Assembly (NCBI GenBank): GCA_964291635.2
Contig: OZ219903.1
Span: 44,777-108,776, forward strand
DNA length: 64,000 nt
DNA from: JAPPHA01 sp964291635
Lineage (GTDB): Bacteria; Pseudomonadota; Alphaproteobacteria; Rhodobacterales; Rhodobacteraceae
Direction: 5' to 3'
The notes under the pieces are model-generated. The model saw only the letters and a program-made list of their open reading frames with translations, had not been told where the DNA came from and did not search any database. Below, piece by piece: positions 18,959 to 28,013 of this stretch (position 1 is its first letter; each line of letters starts with the position of its first letter). The position numbers and the translations under genes are program-made.

Positions 18959-19050
18959 TTAAGGGCGTCGCCCGGTCCCGGGAGGGTTGGACGTGTCAAG
19001 TTGGTTACCGCGTGCCAGCCGCGTGACGTATCCTTACTGTTCGGGCTTTT

Positions 19051-19479
19051 TCAGCCAGTGGCCGGTCCCGATTTCATACGCCCGCTGGTCAGGTCGCGCT
19101 CGTATTGAGCGATCCCTGCCCGAATTGTGGCCACCATCCGGCCACGTGGCGTATCAATTTCGAAGGGCGTGCCATTCATTGCGACGACCGAGACCTTCCA
19201 TTCCGCCAACCATTGCAGCGTGGCGAGCAGATCTTGTGTCGATCGCCCCATCGGGAAGGCTCGGAGACAACGATGGCATCGATCTGCCGTGTCTGCACGA
19301 ATTCCAATACCATATTCTTTTTCGGCACGAATGGAGGATGCCCTTGGCGCGGTTTCCCTTGAAAATCCTGTCCCGTCATAGCCGCGTCGCCCGGCACAGG
19401 ATGACTATTCCGAGACCTGGCGTTCACAGGACTGGTTCGCGGTGGAAACCCAGGCGTAGATGGCCGCCCGCCGTTCCAA
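19051..19479 (-). pseudogene. serine resolvase/invertase remnant
   Basis: Three frames together give a small serine recombinase: an N-terminus with AAIYAWVSTANQSCERQVSE (the catalytic Ser follows R-V in intact relatives, here W-V-S), a middle part NMVLEFVQTRQIDAIVVSEP, and then MGRSTQDLLATLQWLAEWKV ... GRMVATIRAGIAQYERDL. At least two frameshifts separate them. The C-terminal DNA-binding part is missing. The fragment lies just beyond the IS5 element. Confidence 0.7.
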
Positions 19480-19846
19480 TTGACCCTCCTCGGATTTCCG
19501 CCTTGCAAGCCATTGATCCATATGACCCGGGATCCGTACCAACATGCCATACTTCAAGAAAGACAATCCCGAATGCCACGACGCAGAATTCTGACGCGCC
19601 CCGGCAAACTTCTCTTTTTGACACGCCGACTGACAAGGCATCCCTTCTGCGACACGCTGGCGTATAACGATATCGATCGTATCCATGCCGCATGTGAATC
19701 ACATTGCGATTCCAGGGAGATCCCTCACCGGCAGAACGACTCGCCAGTTTCGCAATGAACCCTTAGCGTGTATTTCAACATGAATCCGGCTAGAACCCAA
19801 ATTTCCGGTTTCGACCCGCTTGGGTTACCTCCGGGGAGGACGCGAT
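19480..19846. other. intergenic stretch before the AraC gene
   Basis: About 370 bases. Short frames on both strands show no motif. The ribosome site GGGGAGG of the AraC gene is at 19834-19840. A promoter is not evident. Confidence 0.4.
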
Positions 19847-20848
19847 ATGAAGCGTTTGGGTAGTCACTCCATTGACAAATATACGACCGGGACCCTGCTC
19901 GGCAGCAGCAATGACCGGGGTTGGACAGGTCTGCGCGCCGAACGGTGGCACAGTTCGGAAGGCGAACTCGGTGAAGTCGAGGTATGCGACACAGAGGTCA
20001 TCGTCATGATCGACGGCAACCTGCCGATCCAGCGGCGAGGCGATGGCCATTTCGAGAAATGCAATGCGGTTCCCGGCACGGTCTGGATCTGCCCCAGCGG
20101 CGTTAGTGAGGACATGATTCATGTCTTCGGAGAGGTCCGCGAGAGCCTTCACCTCTTCCTTCCCGCTTCGCCACTGTCGCAGACGGCGCTCGCGGAACTT
20201 GGCGTTGATCCCGACAAGGTAGAACTGCACTACGAGGGCGGCTTCCGCGACCTCTTGATCGAGCAGATCGGGCGGGAGATCCGGAACGAAATGCTCAACC
20301 CCTCGCCGGCGGGGAAAATGCTGGTTGAGACACTGGCCTCGGCTCTCGGCGCACACATAATGCGGCATCATTCCAACCTGGACACGGCGTCGGTAGCGTT
20401 ACCGACTGCTCGCGGTGCGCTCGACTCCCGACGCCTGCGACGGGTGAAGGCGTTCATCGAAGCCAATCTCGGTGACGACCTGAGCATCAAGGCGCTGGCA
20501 GATGAGGCTTGCCTCAGCCCGTTCCATTTCGCACGCGCCTTCAAGGCGGCAACCGGGATGACACCACACAGCTATCTCTCAGAATTGCGGATTGAAAAAG
20601 CGAAACTGTTGATTGCGGAAGGAAAGAATCCGCTCATCGAAATCGCCTATATGTGCGGGTTTTCTTCCCAGGCCTATTTCACCACATGGTTCAAGCGGTT
20701 TGTGGGCGCCACGCCGGGGGGCTATCGAGCGAGTTTCGGATCACGCATTGACGGACAACAGGCGACCGCCCGGGAACAAGCGTCCGGTCAGGAACTGCGC
20801 CCACCCGGCCCGTCAAATCCAATGACGCACGGGCCAGCAGAACGGTAA
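19847..20848 (+). CDS. AraC-family transcriptional regulator
   Basis: A 333-aa regulator. The start ATG at 19847 follows GGGGAGG. The N-terminal part of about 170 aa is the AraC-type sensing domain. The C-terminal DNA-binding domain carries two helix-turn-helix units: DDLSIKALADEACLSPFHFA followed by RAFKAATGMTPHSYL, and NPLIEIAYMCGFSSQAYFTT with WFKRFVGATPGGYR. It stands alone with no obvious target gene; the next gene downstream encodes a STAS protein in the same direction. Confidence 0.87.
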   Translation: MKRLGSHSIDKYTTGTLLGSSNDRGWTGLRAERWHSSEGELGEVEVCDTEVIVMIDGNLPIQRRGDGHFEKCNAVPGTVWICPSGVSEDMIHVFGEVRESLHLFLPASPLSQTALAELGVDPDKVELHYEGGFRDLLIEQIGREIRNEMLNPSPAGKMLVETLASALGAHIMRHHSNLDTASVALPTARGALDSRRLRRVKAFIEANLGDDLSIKALADEACLSPFHFARAFKAATGMTPHSYLSELRIEKAKLLIAEGKNPLIEIAYMCGFSSQAYFTTWFKRFVGATPGGYRASFGSRIDGQQATAREQASGQELRPPGPSNPMTHGPAER

Positions 20849-21242
20849 GGCGGACCCGCCAGTGATTACCTCCGGCCAAGTAATGCGGACGGATCAAAGT
20901 GATCATCGCACGATCGGAAACCTCCAGACATTCGTCAGGTCAGATGGCGAGAAATGCTCAAGACAGAGGCAGTCGGTAGAGCAAATCAGGGCGTCGGAAA
21001 ATTCCAAACGCAGTCGAGTCCATATGGCTGTGTGCATCGTGAGATCGACACGGCGTTTTGCAATCTTGCTACCCCTTCACATCGGCAGCAAAAAAACGAA
21101 ATTGAACAGCAAATCATCTGAATACAGCGCTGTACTGGTCGGCTTAAGTTCGGTCTCGGGAGCGGCGAGGGATCCACATCGAGCTCTAAGCAGGATCGCA
21201 ATCTTAGCCGACAAGACACCGTACAAGGCACGTGCACACGAT

Positions 21243-21599
21243 ATGGGAGAGAGGTTTGAGATCTCGTTCGAGTGGCACGGTAATGTTCTGTGCGTGTCAA
21301 TTTCAGGGCACCTTGACGCGAGAGCCTCTGATAGTTTTACGCAGAAAACCGACGTCGCGATCAGCAAGGCCGGGCGCGTACTCGAAGCCGTGATTTTGGA
21401 TTGCAGCGCGCTAGAGTATATCAGTGGACTTGGCTGGCATCACGTCCTGCAGCTCGCCCACGAGCTTCATGGCCGCGGCATTCGGCTGTTAGTCGCCGAG
21501 CTTCCGGCCGAACTGTACGACGTTCTCGGCCAGGCCGACTACCTCGGTTTGCTCAAAATATACAGGACCATGTCCGATGCGCATCGCTCGCTCACGTGA
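21243..21599 (+). CDS. STAS-domain protein (anti-sigma factor antagonist-like)
   Basis: A 118-aa single STAS domain from ATG 21243 (MGERFEISFEWHGNVLCVSI). The phosphorylation region reads VILDCSALEYISGLGWHHVL, with Ser in the Y-I-S-G-L position where SpoIIAA/RsbV-type proteins are phosphorylated. The frame stays open to 20862, but the upstream part lacks domain character. Such proteins switch partners with an anti-sigma factor kinase; no kinase gene is close by, so this is an orphan here. Confidence 0.75.
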   Translation: MGERFEISFEWHGNVLCVSISGHLDARASDSFTQKTDVAISKAGRVLEAVILDCSALEYISGLGWHHVLQLAHELHGRGIRLLVAELPAELYDVLGQADYLGLLKIYRTMSDAHRSLT

Positions 21600-21724
21600 T
21601 ATCGGGATCACCATGGTGAAGGTGTCGGACTCGCCAGGGACCCGACTAGCTGTTCCGATGCACCGCCAAATGCCAATCCTGGGGGCTGAACCGTAAGCCA
21701 AGCCCCTGAAACTGCATTTCCGAA

Positions 21725-21945
21725 CCACCTGTATTCGCCTGTGAGGAGAATGCGGCCCCAGCCGAGGGGTGATATCTGCCTGAGCGAATCCTCCGGTGTC
21801 TTGGAGCCAGCGTGTTCGCGTATCCGGGCTGCGCGTCCGAGTTGGTCCTTGTTCCAGTTGATGATGATCGCCTCAAGGAGATTGAGCCCGGCGATCCGGA
21901 AACGCTGGGCTTCGGATGTCCGGTCGCGGATTTTTGACTTGCGTC
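21725..21945 (-). pseudogene. Tn3-family transposase C-terminal fragment A
   Basis: About 74 codons match the end of Tn3 transposases: RFRIAGLNLLEAIIINWNKD, then the family end-block ISPLGWGRILLTGEYRW. Upstream residues (GRKSKIRDRTSEAQ) also fit. No catalytic residues are left. Confidence 0.7.
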
Positions 21946-22053
21946 CAAGCCGCAAGGCACTCTTCATGGCACGGCGTGCCTCGCCGTTCTTGCCGGGGCA
22001 CAAAGGAAGCGCGATTTCTTGCTCGGTTGTACCAGAATGCCAGTCTAAAATGC

Positions 22054-22275
22054 CCGTCGAGATGATATGACCCCCCGGCCGAGTGGTGAGGTGAAGGGCA
22101 ACAGGCCTGAATCGGGCACCTGGCCGGTCTTTTCGAGATAGTCTGTCGCATTGTCCATGTAGAGCGTGTTCCAGGACTTGATGGTGGCGATGACGAGGTT
22201 GAGAGCCTTGGCGCGTTTCTGCTGTGCGGCGTCCGACCGTTCATGGATGCGGCCCTGCAAATTGGCGAAGAGCTG
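22054..22275 (-). pseudogene. Tn3-family transposase C-terminal fragment B
   Basis: A second, different Tn3 tail: RAKALNLVIATIKSWNTLYM then GLLPFTSPLG, after which the frame is lost before the usual W-E-H-I-N-L. It is not a copy of fragment A, so two distinct Tn3 elements decayed here side by side. Confidence 0.7.
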
Positions 22276-22442
22276 AATATGGGTGTCGTTTGCCGATTGA
22301 GGTCGTAAGTCAAACGAGTGAGTCCTGAGACTTGACAAGGTCAATCCATAACAGCGTAGGATTCCGCCCTCGGAATCGACCCCAACCATGATGTTGGTAT
22401 TATGCCGCGATCCAAAACACGAAAGGCAAACTGGCCGGGCAT

Positions 22443-22733
22443 ATGATGAAAGGGCATCCGGGAAAGGGGTTCCCGGCAGGTCTGTTCAAGACGGCGGCCC
22501 GAAAGATAAAGATGCCGGATGCTGCCAATGAACTTGGCGCTCTGCGAGTACCTCCAGCCAACCGTTTTGAGGCTCCGAATGGCTATCGAGAGGGCCAGTA
22601 TTCGGTACGCATCAACGACCAAAAACGCATTTGCTTTTTCTGGACAGAACAAAGACCAGCGGACGTTGAGATCACTGACAGCAGAGGGAGTTCTGCAAAT
22701 GTCGTCAGTGAAGAACCCGTGTCATCCAGGTGA
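22443..22733 (+). pseudogene. higB: HigB-type toxin, damaged at both ends (copy 1)
   Basis: The RelE/HigB core is clear: KGFPAGLFKTAARKIKMPDA, LRVPPANRFEAPNGYREGQY, SVRINDQKRICFFWTE and PADVEITD. The usual first 15 residues are readable upstream in frame (IQNTKGKLAGHM) but have no start codon before them. At the end, compared with copy 2, ten bases between two ATCAC repeats are missing, which removes the normal stop after the E-I-T-D-Y-H end and makes the frame run 20 residues into the antitoxin gene. Probably inactive. The antitoxin gene follows. Confidence 0.7.
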
Positions 22734-22983
22734 GATATTGAAACACGAGTTCCTGATCCCGCTCGATATGAGCGAGGGTCAACTGGCAAGGCGGCTCAAT
22801 GTGCCTCGCACCCGTATTGAGAGGCTGGTCAAGGAAACGACTGGTGTAACTGCGGATACTGCCCTGCGCCTTGCCCGCTTCTTCGGAACCACCCCCGAGT
22901 TCTGGTTGAACATGCAGCGGAACTACGATCTCGCCCATGCCAATATTGATGTGTCCGGAATCGAACCCTTGAAAGCCGCCTGA
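22699..22983 (+). CDS. higA: HigA-family antitoxin (copy 1)
   Basis: A 94-aa XRE-type antitoxin: HPGEILKHEFLIPLDMSEGQ, LARRLNVPRTRIERLVKE, DTALRLARFFGTTPEFWLNM. The start ATG at 22699 has AGAGGGAG at 22683-22690. It is intact although its toxin partner is damaged. About 90 percent identical to the copy at 50982-51266. Confidence 0.85.
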   Translation: MSSVKNPCHPGEILKHEFLIPLDMSEGQLARRLNVPRTRIERLVKETTGVTADTALRLARFFGTTPEFWLNMQRNYDLAHANIDVSGIEPLKAA

Positions 22984-23174
22984 ACCTGCTCATCTCCCTC
23001 TTTACGAAAAAGACCGTCTGTCGAACGATGGACCGGCGAAAAAGTCATTGAAGTGTCATTTTCTACTCAGCCGGAACCGATCCAATGATGGAAGGACGAT
23101 GAATTCCGCGCGAAACGGGGGGTTGATCGTCCAGTCGCGCCTGTCCAAACATGTCCTTGTGCGCCTGGATGGCC

Positions 23175-24053
23175 CTACGCGCCTTTCCAGGGAAGTGATC
23201 GATAGAATGTAGCCACCCGCTCATAACAGTCCTCGAACAACGGCAAATCATCAAGTTCCAGTTTCATTGTATTCCAATCCCTGCTTGCTCTGTTCTTGAT
23301 CTCCGCATTGTCGAGAGATCGACGGTTCGGCTCGAGACGACGTGCGGAGCATTTCCTTAGGAGAGCTTCCAGAATATCCGCTGGAGCAATTTCGTCCGCA
23401 TGAATGCCGGGAAGGAGGACATCGAGATCGTAGACGTCCTGGCGTCGATAACGATTACGTGGAATCTGCTGGAGCAAGGCACGGTATTTCTCTGCCACAA
23501 GATCGATGACTCCATAAGCGAAGAGTTCCCGGCCGCCTTTCAATTCCAGGACCTGGACATGGTTCAGTGGTTCGTTGAATGAGATATCGACATCGATCAC
23601 GCTGGAGGCGGTTCCTTCGTTTAGTGCTCTCTCCTCGTTCGTGCCGCGGCGCGCGTAGGCGATCTTGAGCTTCAAGGAAGGAAATTCGGCTTCCGGGAAA
23701 ATGTGGCCCGGACGGCCTTTCGCGGACTGCGTACGGAGAACAAGGTCCGCGTAGCCGAGACTGGCCGCGGTGCGGGGGAAAGCGGAACTCAGCAATGTTC
23801 CGATCCTGTCGTCGATGTTGCCGTCGGCGACGAACGCAGCGGTCAGATCAATGTCCGTGGTTTGCCTCGGGCTGCCATAGACAAGACCCAGCAGAATACC
23901 ACCCTTGAGGATCAATTCGGTATTGAGCGGCCCCGTCATGGCGACGGCGTTAAGGATAATCTCCACCGCTTGGCGTTGCCGATGCGCGACGGGGTCTTGC
24001 GCGGCGCGCGCGACCCAGGCGGCGACGTCGACTGGGCGCGGAGGCTCAGACAT
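23175..24053 (-). CDS. abiEii: AbiEii/AbiGii-type nucleotidyltransferase toxin
   Basis: A 292-aa nucleotidyltransferase of the type IV TA system AbiE. The motif is LKGGILLGLVYGSPRQTTDI with GS at residues 60-61 and the metal-binding pair D67/D69 (TTDIDL). Later family features include LELKGGRELFAYGVIDLVAEKYRALLQ, split here as LKGGRELFAYGVIDLVAEK. AbiEii enzymes of this fold transfer nucleotides to tRNA or other targets and stop growth during phage infection. It overlaps the AbiEi antitoxin gene by 8 bases. Frame intact. Confidence 0.85.
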   Translation of the reverse strand: MSEPPRPVDVAAWVARAAQDPVAHRQRQAVEIILNAVAMTGPLNTELILKGGILLGLVYGSPRQTTDIDLTAAFVADGNIDDRIGTLLSSAFPRTAASLGYADLVLRTQSAKGRPGHIFPEAEFPSLKLKIAYARRGTNEERALNEGTASSVIDVDISFNEPLNHVQVLELKGGRELFAYGVIDLVAEKYRALLQQIPRNRYRRQDVYDLDVLLPGIHADEIAPADILEALLRKCSARRLEPNRRSLDNAEIKNRASRDWNTMKLELDDLPLFEDCYERVATFYRSLPWKGA

Positions 24054-24948
24054 TTAGTGAGATCATCCAAGTTTCCGAAAAAACAGGGGCGAAGTCACGG
24101 GCGGGATCCAGTTTTCGGCTGCCACCCCTTTGCCCGAAAGCCTTCCAGCTTTCTACGCATGGATGATGGAGGCCCAGACGCTCTTCGAGAATGTAGCCAG
24201 CCCTGCTCTTGATAAGCGCCTTGGGTGTCTGGTCTATGGTCGATGCGATTTCTTCAAGAAACGTAGGAGCATGTTCTTCCCAGACATCCAGGACATGGGA
24301 CATTCCTCCGCACAAATCCGGCCTCTGGAGCATGTCGAGAAAGGTCTGCCCCACTGTCGAAAGTCGAATGTCGGTTCCTCGGTTGGTCATGCACGCACCG
24401 GCCGTTTTGCTCTCGTACATGGTGACGTCGCGACGCCTGACCCGATGGGGGTGTTTCACCAGCGTGAGCGGGTACGGGTTGGTTTCTGCCTCGTTCATCG
24501 CTTCGTTCATGTGGGCACGAAGAGCAGTGGCGGCAGTCTTGCGGTTCGGACGCGTAAGCGCCAGACCACGAGGAGTTCGATTGGTAAGCCCCCACCGTTG
24601 CATGGCGGACAAGTGGGAGACATAGCAGGTGGGGTCGACCAGGCAGACAATGTCTTCGGCCGGCAAATCGGGAACGGACAACACGCGAATGACACGGGAG
24701 CCGTAATCCCGATCCCCGGTGATTGCGCCAGCGGTCTTCAGAATTGACCGAAAACGGGTGATATCATTACGGTCGGGCGCTTCCTGGCGGAGATACAGCT
24801 TCTTGCCGGACGCCTCCCGATACATTGCCAATACAATCCGAAAGAACTCGAACTGAGAGAGGACGGGCTTGTTGTTGGCTTCCAACCTGTCAGCCAGCTG
24901 TACCGCCGCCCGGGTGAGTTTTGGACCGTAAATTAGTTGTACCGCCAA
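24046..24948 (-). CDS. abiEi: AbiEi-family antitoxin/regulator
   Basis: A 300-aa partner of the AbiEii toxin. The N-terminal winged-helix part precedes the AbiEi signature region (RVLSVPDLPAEDIVCLVDPT, YVSHLSAMQRWGLTNRTPRG). The best start is TTG at 24948; no ATG or GTG is available before residue 80, and an in-frame stop lies just upstream. No good ribosome site is seen. A perfect 47-bp palindrome begins 9 bases upstream, which fits AbiEi binding to inverted repeats in its own promoter. Confidence 0.8.
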   Translation of the reverse strand: MAVQLIYGPKLTRAAVQLADRLEANNKPVLSQFEFFRIVLAMYREASGKKLYLRQEAPDRNDITRFRSILKTAGAITGDRDYGSRVIRVLSVPDLPAEDIVCLVDPTCYVSHLSAMQRWGLTNRTPRGLALTRPNRKTAATALRAHMNEAMNEAETNPYPLTLVKHPHRVRRRDVTMYESKTAGACMTNRGTDIRLSTVGQTFLDMLQRPDLCGGMSHVLDVWEEHAPTFLEEIASTIDQTPKALIKSRAGYILEERLGLHHPCVESWKAFGQRGGSRKLDPARDFAPVFSETWMISLNV

Positions 24949-24956
24949 GTTTGCTT

Positions 24957-25003
24957 AAATAGCCCCATATATGCGTCCTAAGGACGCATATATGGGGCTA
25001 TTT
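24957..25003. promoter_or_regulatory. 47-bp perfect palindrome, probable AbiEi operator (copy 1)
   Basis: Arms of 23 bases with a single central A: the half site reads AAATAGCCCCATATATGCG followed by TCCT, and the other arm is its exact complement. It lies immediately before abiEi. AbiEi proteins are known to repress their operon by binding inverted repeats. Confidence 0.6.
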
Positions 25004-25032
25004 TTTATGTCAAGTCGAACTGCGACGGGTCG

Positions 25033-26624
25033 CAGGAACATTCTTTTGTTCTGACTGAGTTGTGTGAGGTGATGGAGATTTTGCCTGGATCCGGCATTCA
25101 AGCGGGATCCGGCGGTGACATTGTTTGTCATTTATGTGGTCTGGGGAATGTTTGCTTGCCGTTGACGGCTGTCATGGCTCTGCCCGGATCCGCTGATGGG
25201 GTTTTCGGTCCTGTCGGGCACAGGTGTTCCCACCGCGCCGCTCGACGGCGCGTCCGGGTGCTTTCTGCTCCAGGTTTGGGCCTGCGGGATTACGCAGTTG
25301 GCGCGATCAGGATGGCGTCGAGGGCCTCCTGCGCCCGTGCGGCATAATGGCGATTGGCCTCGGGCATGAAACGGAAGCGACCGCCACAGCGCACGATGGC
25401 GATGGCCGCGTTGGTCAGGCAGGCGAGATTGCGTGGCATGTGCCGCACATACGCCCGGCATCGGTCTTCGTCGTAGGTGAAGTCTCGAACGTAGTGGACC
25501 CGGTTCTCGATGTGCCAGTGGTTGCGCACCAGGGCCAGCAATTCCTCGGGTCCGGCACCTTCGGCGCCGAGCGAGGTCAGGCTCCAGATCACTTCGGTGC
25601 TGCGCTCGCCGGTCTTGATGACCTCGCGCTCACGCGCGATGCACAGTGCTGGCGTCCGTGGAGAGCGGCGTATCCGTCCCATTCGGCGCCGGAGAGGTCG
25701 ACGACGGCACAGCGGCGTCGCTCGATACGGCCATGGCCCTTGTCGACGGTTTCATGCCAGGGCGCGTTGGTGAAGTCGATCGCCTTGAGCTCGTTGTGGA
25801 TGGTTTCCTGGTTGTCCTTGATGGCGCTGAGCACATAATCGGCATCGCTCTCGAGCAGGTAACGCGCGGTCTCGTGCTGGGCATGCATCGCGTCGAGGGT
25901 GACGGTGCGCCCGGCGAGACCGAGCCCGCTGGTGAGTTTGCGCACGGCCGGTGTGTGCGCCCTCTGTCAGTTCGTACACGAAGATCTCCTTGGGTTGGCC
26001 GTGATGGCGCCAGCGCGCCGCGCCGCCGGGTTCGCGGGCAAAGCCGCGGGTGAAGCCCAGGGAGCGCCAGTTCGAGGCGCGGTAGCAGGTCCCGGCAAAG
26101 AGCGCCGGGTCCACGAAGGTCTCCGCCAGAAACACCGGAAAGCCGTGAACCGCCTGCATGTCCGCAGACAGCCGCCGCAGGCTCAGCCCCAGAACCCGCG
26201 AGGCCAGGTTGCGCACCCGTTCGGGCGTGAGGATGACGAAACGGGAATTGTTGGCGATCAGGTGCAGACGACGGAACTGCTGCGCGGACGTCCAGCCGAT
26301 CCAGCGGTCGCGCGCAGCCAGCTTGAAGGCGCCGGATTGCCAGCCGATCAGTGCGAGCCAGGTCTCGCCATGCACCGCGACATGGCGCAGGCCCTTGCCG
26401 AACACGCCATGGAACGACAGGTAATGGTGCTCCTCCACCAAACGGTCCCAGCGCCGGTGCTCCCGATCACCCCAGGTCGGGCGCACCGAAACAGAACGCA
26501 AGTCAATCAACGAATCAAAGGCCGGCAGCGTCTCCATGACATGCATAGTGCCATAGCGAAAACAGAATGGCCAGAACCTAAATCAGGTCAAACTCATCGC
26601 TATGCGAACAAAAGAATAGCCCTG
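25033..26624 (-). mobile_element. ISAs1-like insertion sequence with DUF4338-type N-terminal domain
   Basis: Ends are CAGGAACATTCTTTTGTTC at 25033 and the inverse of CAGGGCTATTCTTTTGTTC ending at 26624, so a 19-bp inverted repeat with 3 mismatches. A perfect 10-bp duplication CGACGGGTCG flanks it (25023-25032 and 26625-26634), as expected of ISAs1 relatives. It is 1592 bp long. The single transposase gene is broken. The element sits inside the AbiE control region, between two large palindromes. Confidence 0.75.
25290..26546 (-). pseudogene. ISAs1-type transposase with DUF4338 domain, frameshifted
   Basis: Start ATG at 26546. The first 190 residues belong to a DUF4338-like domain (RRWDRLVEEHHYLSFHGVFG, FVILTPERVRNLASRVLGLS, GTCYRASNWRSLGFTRG). 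After QPKEIFVYELTEGA the frame shifts near 25970-25990 and the ISAs1 DDE part continues (TVTLDAMHAQHETARYLLES; DADYVLSAIKDNQETIHNEL), then shifts again near 25680 to the end (VIWSLTSLGAEGAGPEELLA; VRNHWHIENRVHYVRDFTYD; EDRCRAYVRHMPRNLACL). At least two indels inactivate it. Confidence 0.75.
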
Positions 26625-26712
26625 CGACGGGTCGGAACAGGGACGGTCTTGGTGAGCCTGACGGCGGGATGTCGATTCGTTGCCAACGCAGCCCACTTTG
26701 TACATTTAAAAA

Positions 26713-26757
26713 AATATACCGCCATATACGTCCTGAGGACGTATATGGCGGTATATT
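26713..26757. promoter_or_regulatory. 45-bp perfect palindrome, probable AbiEi operator (copy 2)
   Basis: Arms of 22 bases with a central G. The core CGTCCT-N-AGGACG and the flanking CCATATA are shared with the palindrome at 24957-25003, and both are followed by ATGTCAAG-NN-GAAC in the same orientation. It was about 120 bases further from abiEi before the IS insertion. Confidence 0.5.
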
Positions 26758-27021
26758 AGTGATGTCAAGCTGAACAAGATGCAAAACAAGACACGGAACC
26801 GCGGCAGGTGACGCTGGCCACCTGAACAAACACCAGCAATTTCGGCTCCATGCTGCTGCACTTCCGCTATCGAGTTCCATCATGCGTCAGGTTGCATCCG
26901 TCCCTGCGAGGAAAGGGCACCCACCTGCTCCGGATCGCCTGCTGTCAGTTCGAGAGGCAGAATGCGGCCATCGACAATACACCGGTCGGGAAAACCGAAA
27001 CTTCATAGCGGATAAACCCGG

Positions 27022-27050
27022 TTGCAGTTCGGGTGTCAGTCGCGTAGTAT
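27022..27050 (+). promoter_or_regulatory. candidate sigma-70 promoter of the sugar-acid cluster
   Basis: TTGCAG (27022-27027), a 17-base spacer and TAGTAT (27045-27050). Transcription would start about 20 bases before the ATG at 27078, which lacks a visible ribosome site. Confidence 0.4.
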
Positions 27051-27077
27051 TAAAATATAACTCACTAGTCTCATAAT

Positions 27078-28013
27078 ATGGATCATTTCGCGCAACCTCT
27101 GCATGGCATTCTACCTGTGCTTCCGACACCCTTTACCGACACGGGCGGCGTCGACAAGGGCGCCATGGCCCGGATTGTGGATTTCGCCCTGGGAGCCGGC
27201 GTCAGCGGCGTGGTTTATCCCGGATTCGCGAGTGAAGTTTCGGAGCTGACGTGTGCCGAACGGTCCGAGCTTCTTGAAGTCGTTGTCGGACGTGCAGGTG
27301 GGAAGACCCGGATCATTGCCGGTGCCAGCGGGTTAAATGCGAGCGAAACCGTGGAACATGGACGCCGGGCCGAAAAATTCGGCGTCCATCTCCTGATGGT
27401 GCAGCCACCGAGAGGCCTCGGCGGCGACCTCGGACTCCTGCGTGACTTTTTTGGAGAAATCACCGATGCACTCCCTCATGCCCGTTTCGTATTGCAGAAC
27501 GCGCCGGCACCGAGGGGGTCGGACCTGACACCGGATACGATCTGCCGAGTATCGGTCAGGTTCCCGCAGATTGCGTACGTCAAGGAAGAGACGTTGCCGG
27601 CCGGTCCCGCGATTTCATACATCCTGGACAACCGTCCACTCTCCCTCAAAGGTGTCATCGGAGGCGGAGGCGCCCGCTATATCCTGGATGAATACTACCG
27701 GGGCGCCTGCGCGGCGATGCCGGCGCTCGAAATCGCCGACCTGCATGTTGCCCTGGACCGGGCCTGGCGTAACGGATGTCATGGTGATGCGCGTGACATG
27801 TATGTCAGGACCCTGCCACTACTTGTCCTGCAGGCGGTCTATCGCATGCGCCTGACAAAACACGTCCTGGTGCGCCGCGGTGTCCTGGATTCGACTGGTG
27901 TACGCACACCGACCCCGGAACTCGACGCCGCGGCCATCGCCGACATCGACGCCAATCTCGCCGAACTGGAACTTTGTCGTCCCACTGAACAGAGGAGGGA
28001 CGATGCTGCATGA
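27078..28013 (+). CDS. DapA-family aldolase/dehydratase
   Basis: A 311-aa TIM-barrel class I lyase. The Schiff-base lysine is K169 in QIAYVKEET. The usual catalytic Tyr (in L-Y-N-x-P) is replaced: residues 138-143 read VLQNAP, so Q140 stands in its place. This excludes a normal dihydrodipicolinate synthase role and suggests a sugar-acid or similar aldolase. The first gene of the cluster, overlapping the next by 4 bases (ATGA). No Shine-Dalgarno sequence is visible. In context it would cleave or dehydrate the 2-keto-3-deoxy product of the neighbouring dehydratase. Confidence 0.85.
   Translation: MDHFAQPLHGILPVLPTPFTDTGGVDKGAMARIVDFALGAGVSGVVYPGFASEVSELTCAERSELLEVVVGRAGGKTRIIAGASGLNASETVEHGRRAEKFGVHLLMVQPPRGLGGDLGLLRDFFGEITDALPHARFVLQNAPAPRGSDLTPDTICRVSVRFPQIAYVKEETLPAGPAISYILDNRPLSLKGVIGGGGARYILDEYYRGACAAMPALEIADLHVALDRAWRNGCHGDARDMYVRTLPLLVLQAVYRMRLTKHVLVRRGVLDSTGVRTPTPELDAAAIADIDANLAELELCRPTEQRRDDAA

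Noticed and set aside
24957..26757. The two large palindromes as ends of one composite mobile element
   Set aside because: The ISAs1-like element has its own CAGG ends and 10-bp duplication inside them, and the palindromes are in the same relative orientation with the shared trailing ATGTCAAG, so they predate the insertion. A MITE-like origin is not fully excluded.
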